From contig JADKKI010000006.1 of the NCBI GenBank assembly GCA_016720595.1, forward strand, positions 383,918 to 447,917: a stretch of 64,000 bases of DNA, written 5' to 3'. Position numbers and translations under genes: made by a program. The DNA comes from Myxococcales bacterium. GTDB taxonomy: Bacteria; Myxococcota_A; Polyangia; Haliangiales; Haliangiaceae. The notes under the pieces are model-generated. The model ran no database searches, was not told where the DNA came from, and worked only from the letters and a program-made list of their open reading frames with translations. Shown piece after piece: positions 38,319-46,892 of this stretch (the first letter of the stretch is position 1; each line of letters opens with the position of its first letter).

Positions 38319-39889
38319 CACTTGTACGGGCTCTGAGTATCGATCCGATTGGTCTTCGGGTCCTTCCCGGTGGGCCGATTGCTGCCGCCCCGGTTGATTC
38401 GCTTCGGCAGCTCGACGCTGATCCGCTGGCTGATGTCGAACGCGACCTTCGCGGTGTGCGGCTCGAAGCCCGGCGCGGTGATCACCACCTCATGTGCCGC
38501 GGCGTCCTTGGGCACGCTCGCCTCCACGCCGTCGATCAGCTTCCCGTCGAGCTTGATCCTCGGCCGCGCGGCCGCAGGACCGATCGCGAACTGCAACGAG
38601 ATCATCTCGGGTGCCGGCGGATCCTTCGGCGGAGGATCCTTGGGCGGCGGATCCGCGACCGGCACGGCGGGCGGGGGCGGCGATGGGGGCGGTCCGGGTG
38701 GCGGCGCGGCCGGTGGCGTTCCAGTGCCGGGATGATCGTCGACGGCGGCGATCGGCGCACCGGCCTTTGCGGCCTTCGCCTTGTCTCCGGTGGCGATCAC
38801 GGCGACGGTGATCCCGATGCCCGCGACCGCCACGAGGCCGAGCGCGACGAGCAGCCCGCGGGAGCGTGGCTTTGTCATCGGCGTGGTCGGGCGCGAGCCG
38901 GCCGGGGTGGCGAGCACCGTGCGGTCCGTGCCGGTCGTCGCAGCGTTGAGAGCAGGAGAGGACTGCTTGTACGGGAGCCCCTGCGCGCTGATCCGATCGA
39001 TCGTGTGCTGGCGGAACGTGGGGCTGCAGAACGCGAGCAGCTGCTGCTCGAGCTCCGCCGCGCTCGCGGGGCGACGGGCGGGCTCGAGCGACATCGTTTG
39101 CAGGATCAGCTGCTGGAGCCCCTCGGGGATCTCGGGCCGCTTCTCGCGCGGGCGGACGTAGTCTCCCGTCATCACGCGGTACATGAGCTGGTTGTAGTTG
39201 TCGCCCTGGATCGGCACGGTGCCGGTGAGCAGCTCGTACATGATCACGCCGAACGCATAGAGGTCCGCGGCGGGGCCGATCTGGGTGTCGCCGCGCGCCT
39301 GCTCGGGAGACATGTAGTACGGCGTGCCCAGCACGAGGCCCGTCGTCGTCAGCCGGAACTCGCCCTCCTGGCCCTGCGAGCGCGAGATGCCGAAATCGAG
39401 GAGCTTGATCACCTCGCCGCGGCTCTGGCGCGCGAGGAACACGTTGTCGGGCTTGAGATCGCGGTGGACGATGCCCGCGCGGTGCGCAGCCTCGAGCGGC
39501 GAGAGGATCGAGCAGCCCAGCTCGCACGCGACATCGATCGGGAGCGGCCCGCCCGCCTTGAGGCGCGTGGCGAGCGATTCCCCCTCGAGATACTCCATGA
39601 CGAGGAACGGCTCGCCCTCGGTGCTCGTGCCGATGTCGGTGACCTGGGCGATGCCCTCATGACCAATCTGCGATGCGGTGATCGCCTCGCGATGGAACCG
39701 CTCGATGAACGCCGGGGTCGAGAGCTGTGCGTTCAGGACCTTGATCGCCACGCGCTTGCGCAGCTTGATGTGCGTGCCCACGTAGACCGCACCCATCCCG
39801 CCCACCGCGAGCAGATGCTCGATGCGGTACTTGTCGTCGAGCATGGAGCCCGACGCGAGCTGGCGCTGTCCTCCGGACGCCGCGTCCAC
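38318..39889 (-). CDS. Transmembrane Ser/Thr protein kinase (PknB type) with PEGA-like outer domain
   Basis: 523 aa. Kinase domain about 15-285: glycine loop LLAVGGMGAVY, catalytic K50 in VAIK, D144 in VHRDLKPDN, DFGISR and APE-like SPEQARG. A single helix at about 344-367 crosses the membrane. The Pro-rich linker and PEGA-like domain (LQFAIGPAAARPRIKLDG) would be outside. This is the typical Myxococcota kinase architecture. GTG start; a TATCCT box ends 6 nt upstream. It heads a coupled operon with the TPR/PEGA and LamG genes. Confidence 0.93.
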   Translation of the reverse strand: MDAASGGQRQLASGSMLDDKYRIEHLLAVGGMGAVYVGTHIKLRKRVAIKVLNAQLSTPAFIERFHREAITASQIGHEGIAQVTDIGTSTEGEPFLVMEYLEGESLATRLKAGGPLPIDVACELGCSILSPLEAAHRAGIVHRDLKPDNVFLARQSRGEVIKLLDFGISRSQGQEGEFRLTTTGLVLGTPYYMSPEQARGDTQIGPAADLYAFGVIMYELLTGTVPIQGDNYNQLMYRVMTGDYVRPREKRPEIPEGLQQLILQTMSLEPARRPASAAELEQQLLAFCSPTFRQHTIDRISAQGLPYKQSSPALNAATTGTDRTVLATPAGSRPTTPMTKPRSRGLLVALGLVAVAGIGITVAVIATGDKAKAAKAGAPIAAVDDHPGTGTPPAAPPPGPPPSPPPPAVPVADPPPKDPPPKDPPAPEMISLQFAIGPAAARPRIKLDGKLIDGVEASVPKDAAAHEVVITAPGFEPHTAKVAFDISQRISVELPKRINRGGSNRPTGKDPKTNRIDTQSPYK

Positions 39890-39895
39890 CGAGGG

Positions 39896-39901
39896 AGGAT
39901 A
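39896..39901 (-). promoter_or_regulatory. -10-like box TATCCT for the kinase operon, leaderless arrangement
   Basis: On the minus strand TATCCT is followed by 6 nt and the GTG start at 39889, with no Shine-Dalgarno sequence. Confidence 0.45.
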
Positions 39902-39943
39902 GCGCGCGCCCCCACCGCTTGCTACTTCGCCTTCAGCTTCGTC

Positions 39944-42484
39944 TCAGCTGGGCTCGCGACGGGCGGGCAGCACCGCCGTGGGGCGATGCCGCTCGTCCTC
40001 GCGGATCTCGAACCGGCGCTGGCCCACATCGCGCCACCAATCCGACCAGCGCTGCGCGGCGGCCTCGCGCTCACGGCGCGGTAGATCGTGGTGATAGCCG
40101 AAGTACTCGCCGGTGAGGCGCCGCAGATCGTTGATCGCGGCCTCGCGGATCGGATCCTCCTTGTGTCCGAGGCCCTCGATCAACCACTCGATGCGGTGGC
40201 GGTTGCGCGCAGTGTCGTACCACCGGCGCCACTTGCGCTCGCTCGGGCCGAAGTCCTGCGCCGTGAGCGTGACCAGCGCGCGCCGTGCGTGATCGGCGGC
40301 GCGATCACCGCGCTCGACCGCGCCGATCAGATCGGTGACGGACTCGGTATCGCCGAGCTCGGTGATCGCCGCCGCGGCCGCCGCCACGACCTCCGGGTCC
40401 GACGAGTGCAGCGCGCGTCGCGCACGCACGAGCGCGCTGCCGAGATCCTGTACCGGGTAGCCTGCGAGCGCCTCGATCGCGCACGCTCGCACGCCGAAGT
40501 CCTGATCGAACAGGCGCTCCGCGAGCGCGAACACCGCGGTCCGAGGCCGCAGCTCGGCGGCGCACACCGTGGCGTAGAACCGGATGTCGCGCTGCGGCGC
40601 GCTCATCTTGTCGATCAACAGGTCCGAGGAGATCGAGCCGAGGCGGATCACGAGCTCGAGGAGACCGCCGTACTGGGCGGCGCGCAGTGGCCGGCCGGGG
40701 ATGGTGAATCGATCCACGCGCAGCTTGCCGGGGAACCGGCGCATCAGCTCGCCGAGCGTCTCGGGCGCGCGCTCCACCGCCTCGCCGAGCGCACCTTCCG
40801 CATAGCCCTCGCGCGCAGCCTCGATCTCGTCGATCACGGCCTCGATCGGAGCCGGCGGCTCCTGCGTGATCGAGACCTCGAAGCCATCCTCGAAGCTCGG
40901 CACCTCCGGCGCTGCCGCGGCGACCGGGGCCGCCCATCCACCATCGGCCTTGGTCGGCTTGACCAGCTTCTTGGTGTCGATCAGCTCGACCTCGACCTCG
41001 ACGGTGCCCGAGGCCGTGGCGGCAGGTGCGCGATAGCCGGCGGACTTGTTCTTGACGATCAACCGACCGAGCGCTTCGGAGGCGGTGTTCGCCATTGGCA
41101 GCAGATCGGTGACATCGGTCAGCCGCAGATCGGAGTGGAGCCGGTGCGCGACCACGATCGCCACCACGCGATCGCGCAGCACGATCGGCATGAGCAGCGC
41201 CGAAGGCGGCATCGTTCCACCGAGGCGGAGCGCCATCGCATCGATCCCCGGATCTCCAGACACGATCGGCCCGATGTGTGGTTGATGGCTCGAGACCACC
41301 GCACGCCACGGCGAGACCGCATCGAGGGGGATCAGCACCGTGTTGACCGCGGTGGTGTCGAGCCCGGGCTCGGCGATCGCGACGCGGCCGATCGCGGCGC
41401 CGCCCTGCACGGTGAGGAGCCCGGCCCAGCGCGCTCGCAGGCGCGCGGCGCGGAGCAGGGTGAGGAACACCGAGTCGCGATCGTCCGCGAGGGCGAGCAG
41501 CTCGCGTGCGGCGACCACCGGTAGCGGCGCGTCGCGGCCCTGCGTGTCGATCGGCGCCGTGGGTGGGCGCTTCATCGAGCGCATCGAATCCCGGCCGGGC
41601 TTCCTCGTACGGCTCGAGTCCGGAATCGGCGTCGGGATCCCGGCGCTCGGCGTGACCTGCTGGCCGATGAACGTGATCACCGGCCGCGAGACCGGCTCCG
41701 CGGGGACGCCATCCCCCTTCGTGCGTCCGGGTGATCGCGTGGGCGGCAGACCTGGATCGGTATCGCTGCGTGGGGCTCGGACGCCGATCAACGTGCTCCG
41801 TCGATCGCGGCCCGCTTCGACATCGGGAACCTCGACGAGCGAGGGCAGCTCGGGGAGCGCTGGCGACTTGGCCTCGGCGAGGCCCGCCATCCGCGTGGTG
41901 TGATCGGCGAGCGACGGCGTGCGCTCGGTGACATCGCCGGGCATCGGGGCGACGGGCGCGGCCGCATCCACGATCACCGTCTTGGCGCGGCCCACCGGCG
42001 CCGGCGTGGAGTCGACATCGAGGGCGCGCGCGAGCGTGGTGAACCGCGCCGGCGGATCGAGATCGTACGCATTGGCGTAGACGAGGTTCCACCGGTACTC
42101 GGGCGTGATCAGCGGCTGCAGCGGGCGATCGAGCTGGTCGGCGAGATCCTCGAGACGCTCGATCTCGAGCGGGGAGCACACCAACAGGCGGATCGTCTCG
42201 CCGGCGACCGCGAGCGGGACCACGTGATACTGCTCTGCGACCTCGCGCGGGATCGCGGCGATCGCCTCGTCGCTGATCTCCTTGCCCTCGTCACGCCCGG
42301 CCGGGGGCAGCCCCGAGGCGAGGGCGAGATACTGCGTGAGCCTCTCCTCGGGGAGGAGGTTCATCTCGAGCAGGATCGTGTCGAGGCTCCCGCCGTAGAT
42401 CACCTGGCGCTGGAACGCCTTCTCCATGCGCTTGACGCCGACGAGCCCATCGCGAACCAGGAGCGAGCTCAGACGCGAAGGCAT
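39944..42484 (-). CDS. MshEN-type N-terminus, GAF-like middle and HEAT-repeat C-terminus, no ATPase
   Basis: 846 aa. Residues 1-150 resemble the N-terminal domain of GspE/PilB ATPases (LSSLLVRDGLVGVKRMEKAFQ; AIAAIPREVAEQYHVVPLAV), called MshEN, which can bind c-di-GMP in that family. No ATPase core follows. A Pro/Thr-rich linker (150-330) leads to a GAF-like domain (about 335-480: RELLALADDRDSVFLTLLRAA). HEAT-like helical repeats fill 580-800 (FGVRACAIEALAGYPVQDLG; DPEVVAAAAAAITELGD). It is probably a regulatory adaptor. The RDD gene lies just upstream, 10 nt away on the same strand. Confidence 0.75.
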   Translation of the reverse strand: MPSRLSSLLVRDGLVGVKRMEKAFQRQVIYGGSLDTILLEMNLLPEERLTQYLALASGLPPAGRDEGKEISDEAIAAIPREVAEQYHVVPLAVAGETIRLLVCSPLEIERLEDLADQLDRPLQPLITPEYRWNLVYANAYDLDPPARFTTLARALDVDSTPAPVGRAKTVIVDAAAPVAPMPGDVTERTPSLADHTTRMAGLAEAKSPALPELPSLVEVPDVEAGRDRRSTLIGVRAPRSDTDPGLPPTRSPGRTKGDGVPAEPVSRPVITFIGQQVTPSAGIPTPIPDSSRTRKPGRDSMRSMKRPPTAPIDTQGRDAPLPVVAARELLALADDRDSVFLTLLRAARLRARWAGLLTVQGGAAIGRVAIAEPGLDTTAVNTVLIPLDAVSPWRAVVSSHQPHIGPIVSGDPGIDAMALRLGGTMPPSALLMPIVLRDRVVAIVVAHRLHSDLRLTDVTDLLPMANTASEALGRLIVKNKSAGYRAPAATASGTVEVEVELIDTKKLVKPTKADGGWAAPVAAAAPEVPSFEDGFEVSITQEPPAPIEAVIDEIEAAREGYAEGALGEAVERAPETLGELMRRFPGKLRVDRFTIPGRPLRAAQYGGLLELVIRLGSISSDLLIDKMSAPQRDIRFYATVCAAELRPRTAVFALAERLFDQDFGVRACAIEALAGYPVQDLGSALVRARRALHSSDPEVVAAAAAAITELGDTESVTDLIGAVERGDRAADHARRALVTLTAQDFGPSERKWRRWYDTARNRHRIEWLIEGLGHKEDPIREAAINDLRRLTGEYFGYHHDLPRREREAAAQRWSDWWRDVGQRRFEIREDERHRPTAVLPARREPS

Positions 42485-42494
42485 CGCGACCGCC

Positions 42495-43109
42495 TCATGC
42501 CCGGATCACGTAGGTCCCGGCGATCCAGTCCTGGAGGCCGCGCTTCTCGCTGTCGAAGCCCATCCAGAGGAATCCCAGGAACAGCGTAGCGACGCCCGCG
42601 ACATACCCTCCACACCGGGCCACGCAGCGCGCCGGCGAGGGACGATCGCCATACACGTCGATGATCTTCATCCGCAGGAGGCGCATTCCGAGCGTGCGTC
42701 CGACGACGATCTGGAACACCAGCAGGTAGATGAGGCCGATCGCGAGGAACATCACGAGCCCCATCACCAGGGCCGGATCCGTGGCGAGCACGAGATCGAT
42801 CCACATGTCGACATCGAGGATCTTGAGGTTCGAGGGCGGCAACCGCACGCCGGCGATCTTGCTCACCAGGAGCGTCATCACCAGCGCGGCGGGGATCACG
42901 ATCGCGAGATCGACGACCGCCGCGGCGAGCCGCTTCCAGAACCCGACCACGTAGACCGAAGGCGCTTCGCGGCGCGAAGGACGCACGGGCGGGCCCGCAG
43001 CCGATGACGCTACGGAGGACGACGACGGGCGTGCGGGCGGGTCCGTGGTGACGGTCGAATCACCTTCGGCCTGATCCCCGAGCAGCGCCGGCTCGCCTTC
43101 CGACATCAT
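42495..43109 (-). CDS. RDD family membrane protein
   Basis: 204 aa. A disordered Pro/Ser N-terminus (1-45) leads to the RDD domain: VVGFWKRLAAAVVDLAIVIPA, a middle helix, then LIYLLVFQIVVGRTLGMRLLRMKIID with the conserved GRTLGM, and a last segment ending QDWIAGTYVIRA. RDD proteins form two or three helices and in some bacteria act in ion transport; a firm role is unknown. It is probably cotranscribed with the downstream GAF/HEAT protein. Confidence 0.82.
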   Translation of the reverse strand: MMSEGEPALLGDQAEGDSTVTTDPPARPSSSSVASSAAGPPVRPSRREAPSVYVVGFWKRLAAAVVDLAIVIPAALVMTLLVSKIAGVRLPPSNLKILDVDMWIDLVLATDPALVMGLVMFLAIGLIYLLVFQIVVGRTLGMRLLRMKIIDVYGDRPSPARCVARCGGYVAGVATLFLGFLWMGFDSEKRGLQDWIAGTYVIRA

Positions 43110-43227
43110 GGATGAATAACGCGCCGGGGGCAGGTAACGCAAATCCTCGACAGTGCTAGGGAACCCCGGCCCGCCCTGGGGGCCCGTCCGAGCCAGTTTC
43201 GGGGCCTGGACACCCCCGAATCCCGAT

Positions 43228-43635
43228 TCAGATCTCGAGGACCCTGACCGCCCGTGACGCCTCCGCATACTCGAGGATGGCGGTGTCGGCGGTGACGAGG
43301 GTCGCCCCGAGCCGCCTCGCGGTCGCCACGATGATGCGATCCGAGGGATCCGCGTGGTCCCACGCAGGCAGGTTCACCGCGTCCACGGCGATGGCAGGCT
43401 CCAAGGGCGCGACAGCCACGGACATCGCATCGCAGGCATCGTGGAGCCAGGCCAGCACATCGCCGGCGATCCGGATCCGTCCGCGCCGAACTCCGAGAGC
43501 AATCTCCCATGGGGTGATCGCCGAGACATACAACGCACTCTCCGCTCCGGCTGCGAGGATCTTCTTTGCGACCTTCTTCGAGATCCGCACCCCGAGATGC
43601 GCCCAGATCAGGGCGTGGGTATCAAGCACCAGCAT
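43228..43635 (-). CDS. PIN-domain toxin (VapC-like)
   Basis: 135 aa. The fold pattern is that of a PIN ribonuclease: D5 in LVLDTHALIW, E in SAITPWEIAL, and C-terminal Asp residues in WDHADPSDRIIVATARRLG and LVTADTAIL. Such toxins cleave RNA and are neutralised by the paired antitoxin. ATG 43635 is chosen for the family N-terminus; it lies 14 nt inside the antitoxin gene, so the two are tightly coupled with the antitoxin first, as in most such operons. Confidence 0.9.
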   Translation of the reverse strand: MLVLDTHALIWAHLGVRISKKVAKKILAAGAESALYVSAITPWEIALGVRRGRIRIAGDVLAWLHDACDAMSVAVAPLEPAIAVDAVNLPAWDHADPSDRIIVATARRLGATLVTADTAILEYAEASRAVRVLEI

Positions 43636-43855
43636 CCCACGGCTCCCCTGCGCCCAGCCGGAACAGCTCCTCGTCGGCGCATGCGATCTCGACGGTCCCT
43701 TTCCCGGTTCCAAACCCTCGCGCCTTGCCCTGGTCCGGCACCAGGCGGGCGAGCACCTTGCCACGCTTGGTGATCGTGATCGGCTCTCCGGTCTGTGCGA
43801 CCTGATCGATGAGCTTCAAGCACGTCGCCTTGAACTTGGCCGCACTGATCTGCAT
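43622..43855 (-). CDS. Phd/YefM-type antitoxin
   Basis: 77 aa. MQISAAKFKATCLKLIDQV followed by ITKRGKVLARLVP is the classical Phd/YefM DNA-binding N-terminus; the acidic C-terminus would wrap the toxin. ATG 43855 is chosen over 43876 because a 7-bp palindrome occupies 43858-43874, which is more likely operator than coding. A CATAGT box overlaps it 6 nt upstream of the ATG. Confidence 0.87.
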   Translation of the reverse strand: MQISAAKFKATCLKLIDQVAQTGEPITITKRGKVLARLVPDQGKARGFGTGKGTVEIACADEELFRLGAGEPWDAGA

Positions 43856-43857
43856 GC

Positions 43858-43874
43858 GACCACTATGAGTGGTC
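43858..43874. promoter_or_regulatory. Operator palindrome of the toxin-antitoxin operon
   Basis: GACCACT-ATG-AGTGGTC is a perfect 7+3+7 inverted repeat ending 3 nt before the antitoxin start. The minus-strand -10-like CATAGT lies inside it, so antitoxin binding would block RNA polymerase, as expected for autoregulated Phd-family operons. Confidence 0.6.
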
Positions 43875-43982
43875 ACGTAGCGACCGACAAGAGACTCGTC
43901 GATTCTGGTCCAGATCTCAGGATCTTGGCACGCTCACTGCCGCCAGCGCCGGGCTCGCCCACCGGGGCCGGTCTGGTCGGGA

Positions 43983-43988
43983 TACGGT
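43983..43988 (+). promoter_or_regulatory. -10-like box TACGGT, leaderless arrangement
   Basis: TACGGT ends 7 nt before the ATG at 43996, without a Shine-Dalgarno sequence. Confidence 0.4.
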
Positions 43989-43995
43989 GTCGCCC

Positions 43996-46023
43996 ATGAA
44001 GCGACGGCTGTGGGTCTCGATGTTCCTGGCGCTGACGGTGGCCTGCTCGTCCAAGAGCAATGACGCGAAGCACGAGCCGACGCAGGGCTCGGCCACCCCA
44101 GGCTCGGCCAGCTCCGGCTCGTCCGCGCCCGCCGATGCCGCCGCCGTGACCCCGCCGGATGCCCCCGAGGTCGCACCGGTGGTGGTGCCGGTCACCGCGC
44201 CGGCGCGCAAGCTGTACTCGCCCAAGCTCGAGACCGCCGAGGAGTTCGAGGCGTACTCGAAGGAGCTCGGCGGCGAGCGGTTCGCGAAGTTCGTGATCGA
44301 TCTGAAGAGCGACGCCATCTATTACTTCGACGTCGACGTCTACAAGGTCCACAAGGACTTCATCTTCCAGGAGCTCTACAAGAAGCCCAAGACCAAGGAG
44401 GCGGTGCGTGTGTTCGACAAGAACTACACCGCGAACAAGGTCGACTTCATGATGTGCTACCTCGTCCACCACCTCGCGCAGGACGTGTGGACGTTCGCGT
44501 TCTGGGACGGTGATCTCGCCACGCCCGAGCACGTCACCCACGCGTACAAGCGCATGAAGGAGACGTTCTTCAAGGGTGACGTCGTCAAGTACCGCCCGGA
44601 CTCGTCCTACCAGGAGGCCGTGGCGAAGAAGCTCAAGGACGTGCCGTTCATCCTCAACGATGCGCTGTACCAGGCCGCGGACTACGTGGCGTTCAACCAG
44701 GGCAGCGCGATCGGCAAGCTGCGGCTCGTGCCGCTGGGTGTCGCCGAGTCCGAGCTGACGTTCGATCCGGGCGAGGTGGTGGTGCTGACCACGCCGCTCG
44801 CGGACATCACGCCCGTGGCCGGCATCATCTCCGAGCAGTTCTCCACGCCGCTCTCCCACGTCAGCCTGCGCGCCAAGGCGTGGCAGATCCCGAACATCGG
44901 CCTCCACGGTGCGCGCGCGAAGCTCGCTCCCCTCGATGGCAAGACGGTGCTGTTCGAGGCGCGTGGCGGCGAGTACACGCTGCGCGAGGCCACGCCGGAG
45001 GAGATCGCCGCGAAGCAGAAGGTCGCGCACAAGACCGTGGATCTCCCCGTCGCAGATCTCGCGTTCGGCGAGCTGCTCACCCTCGACCAGTTCCGCGCCA
45101 AGGACGTGGTGCGGTTCGGCGCGAAGGCCGCGAACCTCGGAGAGATCGTGGCCAGCAAGCCCACGCTGTTCGAGGTGCCGCCCGGCTTCGGCATCCCGTA
45201 TCGCTACTACGCCGAGCACATGGCGAAGCACGGCCTCGACAAGAAGCTCGCCGCGATGCTGGCTGATCCGGTGTTTGCCAAGGACGCCAACGTTCGCAAG
45301 AAGCAGCTCGCCGAGCTCAAGAAGGCGATCATGGATGCGCCGGTCGCGGACGATCTCAAGGCCAAGGTGACCACCGCGCTCGCCGCGCTCCCCGGCGCGG
45401 ATGGCGGCGCGTTCGTGCGCAGCTCGGGCAACGCCGAGGATCTCGACCAGTTCAACGGCGCGGGTCTCTACGACACCGTACCGAACATGCGCGGCCCCGA
45501 TCAGGTGCTCACCGCGGTGAAGCAGGTGTGGGGCTCGATCTGGAACTTCGTCGCGTTCGAGGATCGCCAGCGCGCCGGCATCGATCACAGCAAGACCTAC
45601 AGCTCCGTCCTGGTCCAGACCGGTGTGCCCGCCACCGCCGCGGGCGTGCTGGTCACCGAGCACCCCACCGATCCCACCGACGAGAAGAACTACACGATCA
45701 ACGCGAAGAGCGGCCTCGGGATGTCGGTGGTCGATGGCAAGAAGGTCCCGGAGAGCCTGATCGTCAGCTGGTACAACCACGGCATCCGCGTGCTCTCGCG
45801 CTCCGCCGAGGACACCAAGCTCGTGTTCGACGAGAAGGGCGGCATCCGCGAGGTGCCGAACCCCGATGCCGGCAAGCCGGTGCTGTCCAACACGCGCGCG
45901 ATCCTGCTCGCGGACTCGGCGCGCAAGCTGACCAAGGTCTTCAAGAACGATCACCTCGACGTCGAGTGGGTGTTCGTCGGCGAGAAGCTCTACGTCGTGC
46001 AGACCCGGCCGCTGGTGCGCTGA
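43996..46023 (+). CDS. Lipoprotein with PEP-utilising (swivelling His) and PEP/pyruvate-binding ATP-grasp-type domains
   Basis: 675 aa. The signal peptide ends LALTVACSS (lipobox), followed by a Ser/Gly/Ala/Pro linker. Around 270-300 is a PEP-utiliser mobile-domain motif, TPLSHVSLRAKAWQIPN, with candidate phospho-His H288. Residues about 355-675 match the PPDK N-terminal PEP/pyruvate-binding domain (RFGAKAANLGEI; AFVRSSGNAEDLDQFNGAGLYDTV; LYVVQTRPLVR). The domain order is swapped relative to PPDK and PEP synthase. Such domains normally use ATP in the cytoplasm, so export is striking. Confidence 0.82.
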   Translation: MKRRLWVSMFLALTVACSSKSNDAKHEPTQGSATPGSASSGSSAPADAAAVTPPDAPEVAPVVVPVTAPARKLYSPKLETAEEFEAYSKELGGERFAKFVIDLKSDAIYYFDVDVYKVHKDFIFQELYKKPKTKEAVRVFDKNYTANKVDFMMCYLVHHLAQDVWTFAFWDGDLATPEHVTHAYKRMKETFFKGDVVKYRPDSSYQEAVAKKLKDVPFILNDALYQAADYVAFNQGSAIGKLRLVPLGVAESELTFDPGEVVVLTTPLADITPVAGIISEQFSTPLSHVSLRAKAWQIPNIGLHGARAKLAPLDGKTVLFEARGGEYTLREATPEEIAAKQKVAHKTVDLPVADLAFGELLTLDQFRAKDVVRFGAKAANLGEIVASKPTLFEVPPGFGIPYRYYAEHMAKHGLDKKLAAMLADPVFAKDANVRKKQLAELKKAIMDAPVADDLKAKVTTALAALPGADGGAFVRSSGNAEDLDQFNGAGLYDTVPNMRGPDQVLTAVKQVWGSIWNFVAFEDRQRAGIDHSKTYSSVLVQTGVPATAAGVLVTEHPTDPTDEKNYTINAKSGLGMSVVDGKKVPESLIVSWYNHGIRVLSRSAEDTKLVFDEKGGIREVPNPDAGKPVLSNTRAILLADSARKLTKVFKNDHLDVEWVFVGEKLYVVQTRPLVR

Positions 46024-46058
46024 GCCGATCGCGGCGCTTTGGCGGGACGGACGGCCTC

Positions 46059-46817
46059 CTACGTCTTCGTCAGATCGAAGATCAGGAAGTACGGCACGCG
46101 CGCGGCATCGGCGAGATCGGGGTGGTCGCGCAGCGCCTGCTCCGTGGGCCTGGGCTCGCGCATCCCGCGGATCGTGAACCCCGCCTCGAGCGTCCACCGC
46201 ACCCACTCCTCGAGGGTCACGTGCAGCGCGCGGGTGGTGAACTCGTAGCTCCAGCGCTTCCACGTGTACGGCATCGCGCCGCGCTCGAAGTAGCGATCCA
46301 CGCACAGCCACTTCTTGGCCTTCTTGTCATCGCGGTGCCACTGCCGGAACGGCATCGACGAGAACGGGTGCTCGATCGAGGACACGAAGCGGCCGCCCGG
46401 CTTCAGGACCTTGGCGATCGCGCGCAGCGCCTCGGCCGGCTCGGGCACGTCCTGCAAGGTCAGGCATGCGGTCGCCATGTCGAAGGTCGCGGCGGGGAAC
46501 CGGCGATCGATCCGCGCGGCATCGAGCACCTCGTAGGTGATCGGACCGCCGGTCTCCTGCGCGTGCTGGATCATGCGGGGCGAGATATCGATGCCCGTGA
46601 CCTTGGCGCCGCGGTCCGCCATCGCGCGCGAGAAGTACCCGGAGCCGCAGCCCACATCGAGGAGCGAGCGCCCCTTCACGTCCCCGCACATCTCGATCTG
46701 GTACGGGCCGAAGAACTCGAGGCGGTAGTAGTCCCGGCCGTCGGCCTGACCTTTGGCGTACGCGTCGGCGGCGTAGTCCCACTCTTCGCGCACGCCATCC
46801 GCGTCGAATCGAGGCAT
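46059..46817 (-). CDS. SAM-dependent methyltransferase, class I
   Basis: 252 aa. Motif I is LLDVGCGSGYFSRAMA (about 53-68), with GIDISPRMI, DMATACLTLQDV and LKPGGRFV following in order, as in Methyltransf_11-type small-molecule methyltransferases. The C-terminal part (FERGAMPYTWKRWSYEFTT) would form the substrate cap; the substrate is unknown. A TAGAGT box lies 6 nt before the ATG. It is divergent from the type-3-repeat lipoprotein gene. Confidence 0.9.
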   Translation of the reverse strand: MPRFDADGVREEWDYAADAYAKGQADGRDYYRLEFFGPYQIEMCGDVKGRSLLDVGCGSGYFSRAMADRGAKVTGIDISPRMIQHAQETGGPITYEVLDAARIDRRFPAATFDMATACLTLQDVPEPAEALRAIAKVLKPGGRFVSSIEHPFSSMPFRQWHRDDKKAKKWLCVDRYFERGAMPYTWKRWSYEFTTRALHVTLEEWVRWTLEAGFTIRGMREPRPTEQALRDHPDLADAARVPYFLIFDLTKT

Positions 46818-46823
46818 CTCGGC

Positions 46824-46829
46824 ACTCTA
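46824..46829 (-). promoter_or_regulatory. -10-like box TAGAGT for the methyltransferase, leaderless arrangement
   Basis: On the minus strand TAGAGT is followed by 6 nt and the ATG at 46817. Confidence 0.45.
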
Positions 46830-46880
46830 CGCGATCCGCACTGTCGTGAACTATCTCCCCAGATCGCGTCGTAGCTCTGT

Positions 46881-46886
46881 TAGGTT
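46881..46886 (+). promoter_or_regulatory. -10-like box TAGGTT, leaderless arrangement
   Basis: TAGGTT is followed by 6 nt and the GTG at 46893; no Shine-Dalgarno sequence is present. Confidence 0.45.
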
Positions 46887-46892
46887 TCCCTG

